Source of the DNA: JANNAT01 sp031422555
GTDB taxonomy: Bacteria > Pseudomonadota > Alphaproteobacteria > Rhodobacterales > Rhodobacteraceae
DNA: 64,000 bases
Assembly: GCA_031422555.1 (NCBI GenBank)
Contig: JANPLZ010000120.1
Coordinates: 1-64,000 of the forward strand
Direction of reading: 5' to 3'
Positions 1 through 7,604 of this stretch are shown piece by piece. Position numbers and translations under genes: made by a program. The notes under the pieces are model-generated. The model did not search any database. It was not told the DNA's origin and was given only the letters and a program-made list of their open reading frames with translations. Position 1 is the first letter of the stretch. Each line of letters begins with the position of its first letter.

Positions 1-209
1 GGTTCGGTCGAGGCGGCGGTGACGGCGGCGGCGCTGCCAGCTTCGGCAGCGGGCGGTGTGGTGCCGGTTGCGATGGCCGCATCGGGCTGCGGTGCCGTTT
101 GCTCCGGGAACCATTGGGGAAACAACATCGGCCCGGCAACAAACCAAGTCAGAATGACGAAAAAACTAAGCACGGTTGCAAGGATAAGATTCTTGTTCTG
201 ATCGTCCAT
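1..209 (-). CDS. yidC: YidC membrane protein insertase, N-terminal part (gene runs off the left edge)
   Basis: Only the first 69 codons are in the window. The start ATG is the complement of 207-209. The protein opens MDDQNKNLILATVLSF, the usual YidC N-tail running into the first membrane segment (about residues 7-25), followed by a Pro/Ala/Thr-rich periplasmic stretch. YidC inserts and folds inner-membrane proteins, alone or with SecYEG. A purine-rich AGGAATGG about 12 nt upstream may serve as ribosome binding site. It reads in the same direction as rpmH-rnpA-yidD at 2.6-3.5 kb, its usual neighbours, but an EAL gene and an opposing lipoprotein gene lie between. The C-terminal 60KD_IMP domain cannot be checked here. 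Confidence 0.9.
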   Translation of the reverse strand, partial: MDDQNKNLILATVLSFFVILTWFVAGPMLFPQWFPEQTAPQPDAAIATGTTPPAAEAGSAAAVTAASTE

Positions 210-359
210 TTAGGCCGCCACCATTCCTGTTCCGGGTTTGGGTGGTTCAACGATAGGGTGCGGGAAAGGTCAAGCGGTTTTACCCTTTTTGCGTCGGCGC
301 CGCAGGGAAAGGCCGCCGAATTACGGGCCGATTGACCGCGATATTGACCGCAGGCCGGT

Positions 360-1907
360 CTAGCGCGTGCGCTGGCTGATGCGCGGCGCTTGGGCAAGCC
401 GGGCGCGATGGCGCGCGATCCAATCCATCGTTTCATCCACCGGCATTGGGCGGGCGATGCCAAAGCCCTGCACATCGCCGCACCCCAGTTGCGCCAGCAT
501 CGCATGTTCGGCGGGGGTTTCTACCCCTTCGGCCAGCGTTGCCAGCCCCAATTGTTCGGCCATCGACAAAATCGCGGCCACCATCTTTTGCTGATCGCGG
601 TCTTCGTCAACGCGGGTGACAAAGCTGCGGTCGATCTTTATGCGCCGCACCGCAAAGCGGCGGATCGAAGTGATCGACGCATGGCCGGTGCCAAAATCAT
701 CCAGATCAATTCCGCAGCCCATCTGGGCCAAGGCGGCAATGTTTGACACGATCACATCATTGTCGGTTTCAGCCACCACGTTTTCCAGAATTTCCACCGA
801 CAGCCGCGACGGTTTCAGATCAAACCGGTCCAGTTCCCATTTCAGTTTATCCGCCAGCCGAGGGTTGCGCAGTTCAGCGGACGAAAAGTTTACCGCCACC
901 GTTGGGATCGACAGGCCCAGCTTGTCCCAGCGCGTCAGGGCGGACAGGGCGTTATACAGCATCACTTCGCCCAACCGCTCACTCAGGCCCGCAGAGTCGA
1001 GCAGGGGCAGAAATTCGGCGGGTGCAATCAGGCCTTTTTCCGGGTGATACCAGCGCGCCAACGCCTCAAACCCCGAAATGGCACCAGTATCGGTGGAAAC
1101 CTGCGGCTGAAAATGCGCGCGGATATGGCCTTCATCCAAGGCGATTTCCAGTTCTTCGCGCAGCGCCTCGCGGTCGGCGCGATGGCGGGTCATTTCCGGG
1201 GCATAGGCGCGGATGGCGCCGGGGCCATGGCGGAATGCCTCGTCGGCGGCGATTTGGGCGGCGTCCAACAGCGCCTTGCCCTGCGGCGCGGGGGCGCGGG
1301 CCGCCGGGCAAAAGCCAATGGAACAACTGACATACAGCCGGGCTGCGTTCACGCTGACTGGCAACGAAACCGCCGTCTGCAACCGCGTCGCCAGTTGCAC
1401 CACGGTTTCAAGATCAAGCCTGCGCACCGGCGACAACGCCACCGCAAACCCGCCACCTTCGAGCCGCGCCACCAGATCGCCTTCGCGCAAGGCCGCAGAA
1501 ATACGTTCGGCCGAGCGCGCCAGAACTTCGGTCTGCGCCGCACGGCCATGCCGGGTCACCAGTTGATCCATGCCATCAAACACGATCACAAGGCACGCGG
1601 TTGTATGCCCCGACACCGGGCCATCGCGCAAAATGATATCCAACGTGCCCACGATTTGCTGGCGCATCGACAGGCCGGTCAGGGCATCGGGCAATTCGGC
1701 CATATCGGCGTCGTGCAACCGAAACGCCCCGGCCATGGCGAACACCAAAGGGGCGCCCAAAGCCACCAATATCAGCACCTTTTCGCCGCCCAGCCAAAAC
1801 GCGGCCAAAGTCAGCGCCGGCACAAAGACAATCCATTCGGGTTTGCGCAGTTGCGCGCCAATTGGCTGCAGCGCGCTGATCAGGCTGGAAAGACTGTTGA
1901 TTTGCAT
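360..1907 (-). CDS. Membrane-anchored cyclic-di-GMP phosphodiesterase with degenerate GGDEF and intact EAL domain
   Basis: 515 aa from the ATG at 1907. Two hydrophobic segments (about residues 24-42 and 45-63) are followed by a GGDEF-like domain (about 75-235) and an EAL domain (about 255-500). The GGDEF signature is degenerate (RLEGGGF at 148-154), so cyclase activity is unlikely. EAL catalytic positions look complete: EALAR at 281, N340, the VEILE glutamates at 372/375, DDFGTG at 403, K424, E460 in AEGVET and Q480. It should hydrolyse c-di-GMP to pGpG at the membrane; the GGDEF part may be regulatory. An in-frame GTG at 1940 would add 11 residues; neither start has a strong ribosome binding site. 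It lies inside the rpmH-yidC cluster. Confidence 0.88.
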   Translation of the reverse strand: MQINSLSSLISALQPIGAQLRKPEWIVFVPALTLAAFWLGGEKVLILVALGAPLVFAMAGAFRLHDADMAELPDALTGLSMRQQIVGTLDIILRDGPVSGHTTACLVIVFDGMDQLVTRHGRAAQTEVLARSAERISAALREGDLVARLEGGGFAVALSPVRRLDLETVVQLATRLQTAVSLPVSVNAARLYVSCSIGFCPAARAPAPQGKALLDAAQIAADEAFRHGPGAIRAYAPEMTRHRADREALREELEIALDEGHIRAHFQPQVSTDTGAISGFEALARWYHPEKGLIAPAEFLPLLDSAGLSERLGEVMLYNALSALTRWDKLGLSIPTVAVNFSSAELRNPRLADKLKWELDRFDLKPSRLSVEILENVVAETDNDVIVSNIAALAQMGCGIDLDDFGTGHASITSIRRFAVRRIKIDRSFVTRVDEDRDQQKMVAAILSMAEQLGLATLAEGVETPAEHAMLAQLGCGDVQGFGIARPMPVDETMDWIARHRARLAQAPRISQRTR

Positions 1908-2095
1908 GGACCGGCCCCGACTTTGCCACGGGGCAGGCACACCCCGGCCCTTTTAGCCTATGCAAACAGACTAATCGGATCGTTAACTTGCAGCCGCAAG
2001 TTGCGTAAGATTTCGCTAAAATTCGCCAGATTTTGGTTCCAGCCAACAATCTGATCGCGCCACCCCGGCGTATATTTACCAAACCGGAGACTGCA

Positions 2096-2635
2096 ATGCG
2101 CACCATCTTGATTCTAATCGTTGGCCTGCTGGCGGGCTGCGTAGGCAAGCCGTCGTTGACCGACGCCAGCCTTAGCACCCGGCAATTGAATATTGAGCAG
2201 TTCTTTGACGGTGATCTGGTCGCCTATGGCCAGTTTCAAGACATCTTTGGCACCGTGCGGCGGCAGTTCACCGTCAAGATCAAGGGTGATTGGGATGGCA
2301 AGCGGTTGAAATTGGTCGAAGATTTCATCTACGAAGATGGATCGACCGAACAGCGGGTCTGGACCTTGGTTAAAACTGGCGCGCAAACGTGGTCTGGCAC
2401 AGCACCCGGTGTAATCGGTCAGGCGGTGGGCGTCGAACAGGGGGATCGGTTTAACTGGCGCTACACCATTGATCTGCCGGTGCCCGTGGCGGGCGGGCCT
2501 GCAACCTCGGTGCGGGTGACATTCGACGATTGGATTTGGCTGCAATCTGACAGCCGCGCCTTTAACCGCGCCTACATGAAACGGTATGGCGTCGATATCG
2601 GTGATGTCAGCATCAGCTTTGAAAAATTGCGTTAA
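2096..2635 (+). CDS. DUF3833 family lipoprotein
   Basis: 179 aa. The start at 2096 is supported by CGGAGA 7-12 nt upstream and by a lipoprotein signal peptide beginning there: MRTILILIVGLLAGC with lipobox LAGC and the lipidated Cys at residue 15. The mature part is beta-rich (FFDGDLVAYGQFQD, then FIYEDGSTEQRVW and FDDWIWLQSD), matching the DUF3833 family as I know it. Members are predicted periplasmic lipoproteins of unknown function. The last four bases TTAA are shared with the opposing yidD stop codon. The gene is read against the yidD-EAL-yidC strand, so it is not part of that transcription unit. Confidence 0.8.
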   Translation: MRTILILIVGLLAGCVGKPSLTDASLSTRQLNIEQFFDGDLVAYGQFQDIFGTVRRQFTVKIKGDWDGKRLKLVEDFIYEDGSTEQRVWTLVKTGAQTWSGTAPGVIGQAVGVEQGDRFNWRYTIDLPVPVAGGPATSVRVTFDDWIWLQSDSRAFNRAYMKRYGVDIGDVSISFEKLR

Positions 2636-2886
2636 TTTGACGGATCAACGCCCGAAACTGGTATCTTGCCCGGCACCGGATCATAGCCCGATCCGCCCCA
2701 CGGGTGGCAGCGGCAAATCCGATGCACCATCAGATAGCCGCCTTTAACACCGCCATGGCGATCCAAGGCTTCCAGCGCGTAGGCCGAACAGGTCGGCTGA
2801 TACCGGCAGCCATTGCCAAGCCATGGGCTAAGCACCAAGCGGTAGGCGCGCACCGGCAGGGCCAAAAGGCGGGCAAATGGCGTCAT
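2632..2886 (-). CDS. yidD: Membrane protein insertion efficiency factor YidD
   Basis: 84 aa, the usual length. It shows the YidD signature: an amphipathic N-terminus (ARLLALPVRAYRLVLSPWLG) followed by CRYQPTCSAYALEAL and a CRCHPWGGSGYDPVP tail. YidD is a small peripheral inner-membrane protein that helps YidC-dependent insertion. Its start overlaps the end of rnpA by 4 nt, so it is translationally coupled to it. Its stop shares the palindrome TTAA with the convergent DUF3833 gene. Confidence 0.95.
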   Translation of the reverse strand: MTPFARLLALPVRAYRLVLSPWLGNGCRYQPTCSAYALEALDRHGGVKGGYLMVHRICRCHPWGGSGYDPVPGKIPVSGVDPSN

Positions 2887-3299
2887 GTGCGGTCTTTGTG
2901 CACCGACCGCAACGCGGTGTGCAGATCAGCCAGCAAATCGGTGAAAGCGCGGTCAATGGTGGCTTGCGGCTTGGCCACCAGCACATAATCCCAGCCGGGC
3001 CGGGCGGCGGTGGCCAAAACATCGCGCACCACGGCGCGCAGCCGGCGTTTGGCCCGGTTGCGCGCCACCGCGTTGCCGATCTTTTTTGACGCGGTAAACC
3101 CAACCCGCACCAGTGCCACGCCATCGTCACGCGCGCGGCCTTGCAGCAAAAACCCCGCCGTGCCCTGACGCCGCGCTTGGGCGGTGCGTAGAAAATCCGG
3201 ACGGGTCTTTAACGTCTCGATCACAAAAAGCGAAACCGCCGAAGGCAATTCAGACGTGTCGGCCTTATGGCCAATGTCCGATACCGTCGGCGGTGTCAT
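2883..3299 (-). CDS. rnpA: Ribonuclease P protein component
   Basis: 138 aa. The core runs from ETLKTRPDFLRTAQARR to the end and contains the RNR signature region GNAVARNRAKRRLRAV (about residues 75-90). The protein binds the RNase P RNA and helps it mature the 5' ends of tRNA precursors. About 28 residues before the core are weakly conserved in character, so the true start could be further in, but no better ribosome binding site is visible. It lies 44 bp downstream of rpmH and overlaps yidD by 4 nt, the classic rpmH-rnpA-yidD order. Confidence 0.95.
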   Translation of the reverse strand: MTPPTVSDIGHKADTSELPSAVSLFVIETLKTRPDFLRTAQARRQGTAGFLLQGRARDDGVALVRVGFTASKKIGNAVARNRAKRRLRAVVRDVLATAARPGWDYVLVAKPQATIDRAFTDLLADLHTALRSVHKDRT

Positions 3300-3343
3300 C
3301 GCAGCCTCGCTGTTTTCCGGCCCAGCACTGGACCGGTCAAAGG

Positions 3344-3478
3344 TTAGGCGGACAGTTTTTTGCGGCCCTTGGCACGGCGTGCAGCCAAAACCAGCCGGCC
3401 GCCTTTGGTGGCCATACGGGCCCGAAAACCATGGCGGCGGGCGCGCACAAGGTTAGACGGTTGAAAAGTGCGCTTCAT
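3344..3478 (-). CDS. rpmH: 50S ribosomal protein L34
   Basis: 44 aa, beginning MKRTFQPSNLVRARRHGF and ending in the basic RRAKGRKKLSA tail typical of L34, a small basic protein of the 50S subunit. GGAG lies 6-9 nt upstream of the ATG. It is the first gene of the minus-strand rpmH-rnpA-yidD unit, with a plausible promoter about 65 bp upstream. The chromosomal origin is often near this cluster in other bacteria, but no DnaA-box cluster is visible in the adjacent 270 bp. Confidence 0.97.
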   Translation of the reverse strand: MKRTFQPSNLVRARRHGFRARMATKGGRLVLAARRAKGRKKLSA

Positions 3479-3543
3479 CGCGGTCTCCATCAGACATGTC
3501 CGCAAACCCGCATGGATTCGAGAACGGCAAACTTGAAGTCCGT

Positions 3544-3572
3544 CCTTTAGGGGGGGATTTGCGACAAGTCAA
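3544..3572 (-). promoter_or_regulatory. Putative sigma-70 promoter of rpmH-rnpA-yidD
   Basis: On the minus strand TTGACT (3572-3567) and TAAAGG (3549-3544) are separated by 17 nt. They lie about 65 bp upstream of rpmH. The -35 box is close to consensus; the -10 box is weak. The spacer holds a run of seven C. Confidence 0.5.
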
Positions 3573-3750
3573 CGGAACCTGCGCGCAATTTCTGCAACAT
3601 TTCCCGATCTTTTCCGCAGCGGACGGGCGCGAATGTTACAGCATCTTCGGTTTTGGTGCCGCAAACTGCACGCCGCATCAAGGCCGCGTGACAGGGCTGG
3701 CGCAGGGGTCGCTTTCAGGGCCATGTTGCGGACACATCAAAGGACCTGCC

Positions 3751-4464
3751 ATGCCCCTGCCCGCCAACCTGACGCGAAAGCTGCCATTTCTGATAATTCT
3801 GGCCTCGGCCATTGCCGGTGCGGTGTTTTTACGCGACCAGTTCAGCTTCGCCGCGCTTGCCGAAAACCGCACGGCGCTGTTGGCGTTTCGCGATAGCCAT
3901 TACGTCTGGGCCAGTCTTGGCTTTATTGCGGCCTATTTTGCCATTGTGGGCCTAAGCCTGCCGGGGGCGATCGTGGCCACGCTGGCGGGTGGGTTCTTGT
4001 TCGGCATGTTTCCCGGCACGGCCTATAATGTGATCGGGGCCAGCGCGGGGGCGGTTGCAGTGTTCATGGCGGCGCGGGCGGGGTTTGGCGCGGATGTGGC
4101 GGCGAAACTGCAATCGGGCACTGGGCCCGCCGCGCGGTTGCAAGCGGCTTTGCAGCATAACGAATGGTCGGCGCTGTTGATCATGCGGCTGGTGCCTGCC
4201 TTGCCGTTCTTTTTGGCCAATCTGATCCCGGCCTTTGTCGGCGCGCGGCTGGACCGGTATGCCATTACCACGGTGGTTGGCATTATCCCGGGGGCGCTGG
4301 TGTTCACCTCGATCGGGGCGGGTTTGGGCGATGTGTTCGCGCGCGGGCAAACCCCCGATCTGGGTATTATCTTTACGCCGCAGGTTCTGCTACCGCTGCT
4401 GGGGTTGGCAGCGTTGGCGGCGTTGCCGGTGGCGATCAAAGCCTTGCGCGGAAAAGAGGCCTGA
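3751..4464 (+). CDS. TVP38/TMEM64 (DedA-like, VTT) family membrane protein
   Basis: 237 aa from the ATG at 3751, preceded by AAAGGA. Membrane segments lie at about residues 10-30, 48-75, 82-108, 148-165, 172-195 and 208-228. The VTT-domain core is visible as GFLFGMFPGTAYNVIGASAGAVAVF, split by a charged amphipathic stretch, then LIMRLVPALPFFLANLIPA. Relatives are linked to lipid scrambling or polyprenyl-phosphate transport, but the substrate here is unknown. The stop at 4464 abuts the start of the flavoprotein gene at 4466. TVP38 proteins are often paired or fused with such reductases, so a shared role is likely, though undefined. Confidence 0.85.
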   Translation: MPLPANLTRKLPFLIILASAIAGAVFLRDQFSFAALAENRTALLAFRDSHYVWASLGFIAAYFAIVGLSLPGAIVATLAGGFLFGMFPGTAYNVIGASAGAVAVFMAARAGFGADVAAKLQSGTGPAARLQAALQHNEWSALLIMRLVPALPFFLANLIPAFVGARLDRYAITTVVGIIPGALVFTSIGAGLGDVFARGQTPDLGIIFTPQVLLPLLGLAALAALPVAIKALRGKEA

Positions 4465-4465
4465 T

Positions 4466-5884
4466 ATGGAGAAGATCGTTGCAGATATCTGCATCATTGG
4501 GGCCGGGTCAGGCGGGCTGTCGGTCGCGGCAGGGGCGGCCCAGATGGGCGCGCGTGTGGTGCTGGTTGAAGGCGACAAGATGGGCGGCGATTGCCTGAAC
4601 GCGGGCTGTGTGCCGTCCAAGGCGCTGCTGGCGGCAGGCAAATCCGCCCATGCCATGCGCAGCGGGGCCACATTTGGCATCATGCCGATTGATCCGGTGA
4701 TAGATTTCGCCGCCGTCAAAGATCACGTCGCCCGCACCATCGCCACGATTGAACCGATGGACAGCCAGCAGCGCTTTGAGCGCTTTGGCGTGCGGGTAAT
4801 CCGGGCTTGGGGCAGCTTTACGTCGCCACGCGATCTGGTGGCGGGCGATGTCAGCATTCGCGCCCGCCGCTTTGTGGTGGCCACCGGGTCGCGGCCGTTT
4901 GTGCCTCCGGTTCCGGGCATTGAAACCGTGCCCTATCTGACCAATGAAACGATTTTTGCCCAACGGGACCGCCCCGACCATCTGCTGATCCTTGGCGGCG
5001 GGCCGATTGGCATGGAAATGGCGCAGGCGCACCGGCGGTTGGGCTGTCAGGTCACGGTGATTGAAGGCGCTGCACCGCTGGGGCGCGATGATCCAGATTG
5101 CGCGGCCGTGGTGCTGGCGGCCTTGATGGACGAAGGGGTTGTGATCAAATCCGGCCATGCCGTTGCCCGCCTGCGCAAAACGGAAACCGGCGTCGAGGCG
5201 GTATTAGCCGATGGCGAAACCATCATGGGCACGCATCTGTTGGTGGCCGCGGGGCGCGCAGTGGCGTTGGACAGGCTGAACCTTGCCGCCGCTGGCGTTG
5301 CGTTCAGCCGCAAAGGTGTGACCGTCGGGGCCGATTTGCGCAGCACCAACCGCCGGGTGTATGCGGTGGGCGATGCCGCAGGTGGCTTACAATTCACCCA
5401 TGTGGCCGGTGCGCATGCGGGCGTCTTTATCCGTCAGGCGCTGTTTGGATTGCCCGCAAAATTTGCCACCCATGCGATTCCATGGGTTACCTATACCGAT
5501 CCCGAACTGGCGCAGGTCGGCCTGACCGAAGCCGAGGCGCGGGCCAAACATGGTGCGGCGCTGACGGTGTTGCGGCAGGAGTTTCACCACAACGACCGCG
5601 CCACCGCCGAAGCCAAGGCGCATGGTTTGCTAAAGCTGATGGTGGTCAAGGGCCGCCCGGTCGGGGTATCGATCGTCGGGCCACAGGCGGGAGAGTTGAT
5701 CGGCCTTTGGGCACTGTCGATTTCGGCCAAACTGAAAATCAGCGCCGTGGCTGGCATGATCGCGCCTTATCCTACATTGGGCGAGATTTCGAAACGTGCA
5801 GCGGGGGCCTATTTCTCGCCGACACTCTTTGATAATCCTAGGCTGAAGCAAGTTGTGCGGCTGGTTCAGCGGTTGTTGCCATAG
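4466..5884 (+). CDS. Mercuric-reductase-like FAD-dependent pyridine nucleotide-disulfide oxidoreductase
   Basis: 472 aa. An N-terminal FAD-binding Rossmann motif (GAGSGGLSVAAG, about 12-23) is followed by the redox-active disulfide GDCLNAGCVPSK (C43 and C48). Further on are an NAD(P) motif (LGGGPIGMEMAQ, about 174-185), the second FAD motif (VYAVGDAAGG) and a C-terminal dimerisation domain. Canonical disulfide reductases place a catalytic His in HPxPTxxE near the C-terminus. Here that segment reads IAPYPTLGE with no His, so ordinary lipoamide or glutathione reductase chemistry is doubtful. There is no MerA heavy-metal domain and no mer gene nearby. It is translationally adjacent to the TVP38 gene. 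The substrate cannot be named. Confidence 0.85.
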   Translation: MEKIVADICIIGAGSGGLSVAAGAAQMGARVVLVEGDKMGGDCLNAGCVPSKALLAAGKSAHAMRSGATFGIMPIDPVIDFAAVKDHVARTIATIEPMDSQQRFERFGVRVIRAWGSFTSPRDLVAGDVSIRARRFVVATGSRPFVPPVPGIETVPYLTNETIFAQRDRPDHLLILGGGPIGMEMAQAHRRLGCQVTVIEGAAPLGRDDPDCAAVVLAALMDEGVVIKSGHAVARLRKTETGVEAVLADGETIMGTHLLVAAGRAVALDRLNLAAAGVAFSRKGVTVGADLRSTNRRVYAVGDAAGGLQFTHVAGAHAGVFIRQALFGLPAKFATHAIPWVTYTDPELAQVGLTEAEARAKHGAALTVLRQEFHHNDRATAEAKAHGLLKLMVVKGRPVGVSIVGPQAGELIGLWALSISAKLKISAVAGMIAPYPTLGEISKRAAGAYFSPTLFDNPRLKQVVRLVQRLLP

Positions 5885-5896
5885 GGGTTTTTCAGG

Positions 5897-7315
5897 GTGA
5901 AAGAGACTGGGGCGACCCTGAAACGCACAGGCTTTATGAACACCCTGTCGGGTCGGTTCCTGCTGTTGACCATCGGCTTTGTCATGCTGGCCGAAGTGTT
6001 GATCTTTGTGCCCTCTATCGCCCGGTTCCGCGTTGATTTTCTGACGATGCGGCTGGAAAAGGCGCAGATCGCAGCCCTGGCGCAACTGGTCGCCGACGAG
6101 ATGGTCGGCCCGGAACTGGAAAAGGAACTGCTGGCCAACGCCGAGGTTTACAACGTGGTTTTGCTGCGCGACGAAGTGCGCCAGCTGGTGTTGTCATCGG
6201 ACTTGCCCGCCCCCGTCAGCGCCACCTATGATCTGCGTGCTGCGGGGCCGCTGGAGCTGATCGGTGATGCGTTTGCCTGCCTTTTCGGGTCTGATGACGA
6301 AATCATCCGCGTTGTCGGCAACCCGGTGCAAGATGCCGGACTGCTGATCGAAATCACGTTGAACGCCAAGCCCTTGCGCATGGCAATGCTGGAATATGGC
6401 ACCCGCATTTTGCTGTTGTCGGCACTGATATCGGTGGTCACGGCGTTCTTTCTGTTTTTGGCGGTGCAGCGGCTGATCGTGCTGCCGATCAGGCGGGTGG
6501 TGCAACATATGCAGGCCTATGCCGCATCGCCCGAAGACGCTCGGTTGGTGATCGCGCCCACCGCCGGGGTTGTCGAATTGCGGCTGGCCGAAGAAGCGAT
6601 GCAAAGCATGCAGACCCAACTGACCGGATCGTTGCGCCAAAAGGAGCGGCTGGCACAACTGGGCGGCGCGGTGGCACGCATCAGCCACGATCTGCGCAAC
6701 ATCTTGACCACGGCGCAACTGTTCGCCGACCGCATCGAAGGTAGTCAGGATCCGCTGGTCGCCCGTGCCGCGCCCAAACTGCTGGGCTCGATCAGCCGGG
6801 CGGTGTCTTTGTGCGAATCGACGTTGAAATTTGGCAAGGCCGAAGAACCCAGCCCGCAATTGCGTGCCGTGGCGCTGGCCCCTTTGGTCGAAGATGTTGC
6901 AGAAGGCGAAGGGCTGGCGGGTGACGGCAGCGTCACCTGTCTGATCGACATCTCCCCCGATCTGGTGGTGCGCGCTGATGGCGAGCAGTTGTTCCGGGTT
7001 CTGGCCAATCTGTTGCGCAACGCGCGTCAGGCCATCGAAGCGACGGGCAATGCCGGGACTGTCGAAATTTCAGCCGGTGAAACCGCGGCGGCCTGCTGGA
7101 TCAGGGTGGGCGATACTGGGCCGGGCCTGCCAAAAATTGCCCGCGATCATTTGTTCGAGGCCTTTCAGGGTGGCGCCCGCAAAGGCGGCACCGGCCTTGG
7201 CCTGACCATCGCTGCCGAGTTGGTGCGCGGCCATGGCGGGCAATTGGAACTGGTGCGCTCTGACGCCGAGGGAAGCGAATTTCTGATCACACTGCCCAAA
7301 GCCGTTTCCCGATAA
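5897..7315 (+). CDS. Sensor histidine kinase (orphan)
   Basis: 472 aa using the GTG at 5897, 12 bp after the flavoprotein gene; an ATG at 5936 is an alternative. Two membrane segments (about 19-41 and 168-192) bracket a periplasmic domain of about 125 residues. A HAMP-like region follows, then the H-box RISHDLRNIL with the phospho-acceptor H264, N-box NLLRNARQAI (371-380), G1 DTGPGLP (406-412) and G2 GGTGLGL (430-436). All catalytic motifs look intact. No response regulator gene lies nearby. Position suggests co-transcription with the TVP38/flavoprotein pair, so it may sense a membrane or redox condition connected with them; that link is inferred. Confidence 0.9.
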   Translation: MKETGATLKRTGFMNTLSGRFLLLTIGFVMLAEVLIFVPSIARFRVDFLTMRLEKAQIAALAQLVADEMVGPELEKELLANAEVYNVVLLRDEVRQLVLSSDLPAPVSATYDLRAAGPLELIGDAFACLFGSDDEIIRVVGNPVQDAGLLIEITLNAKPLRMAMLEYGTRILLLSALISVVTAFFLFLAVQRLIVLPIRRVVQHMQAYAASPEDARLVIAPTAGVVELRLAEEAMQSMQTQLTGSLRQKERLAQLGGAVARISHDLRNILTTAQLFADRIEGSQDPLVARAAPKLLGSISRAVSLCESTLKFGKAEEPSPQLRAVALAPLVEDVAEGEGLAGDGSVTCLIDISPDLVVRADGEQLFRVLANLLRNARQAIEATGNAGTVEISAGETAAACWIRVGDTGPGLPKIARDHLFEAFQGGARKGGTGLGLTIAAELVRGHGGQLELVRSDAEGSEFLITLPKAVSR

Positions 7316-7373
7316 CAGCCGTCGCTTTCACCCTTGCAATGACCGTGCCGCCCCGCTAAACGCCGCCACTAGT

Positions 7374-7450
7374 GGACCCGTAGCTCAGCTGGATAGAGCA
7401 TCAGACTACGAATCTGAGGGCCGGGCGTTCGAATCGCTCCGGGTTCACCA
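7374..7450 (+). tRNA. tRNA-Arg (anticodon ACG)
   Basis: A 77-nt cloverleaf with the CCA end encoded. The acceptor stem GGACCCG pairs with CGGGTTC with one G-U. The D arm is GCTC..GAGC, the anticodon stem-loop CAGACTACGAATCTG reads ACG, and the T arm contains GTTCGAATC. The A at the first anticodon position would be converted to inosine by TadA, so it would read CGU, CGC and CGA codons. No terminator or second tRNA is obvious next to it. Confidence 0.96.
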
Positions 7451-7604
7451 TTTCTTTGAAATCAGATCTTCGGCGCCGCCTGTTTTGGCGCATGCAGATC
7501 AATCCGACCCTTACCGCAGTCGCGACGCTATCGACTTTTGACGTGTTTACGCGTTTGGCATTGCCTGCTAGCCTTTGAACAGAGATATTTTATTGGGTGA
7601 TTTT

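Noticed and set aside
1044..2054. 336-codon plus-strand open frame opposite the EAL gene
   Set aside because: Arg/Gln/His-rich low-complexity translation typical of the antisense frame of a GC-rich gene; the minus-strand EAL protein has all family motifs.
3479..3750. Chromosomal replication origin next to rpmH
   Set aside because: No cluster of DnaA boxes and no AT-rich unwinding stretch; dnaA and dnaN are not present.
4466..5884. Mercury resistance (merA)
   Set aside because: Reductase lacks the N-terminal metal-binding domain and the C-terminal Cys pair of MerA, and no merR, merT or merP is present.
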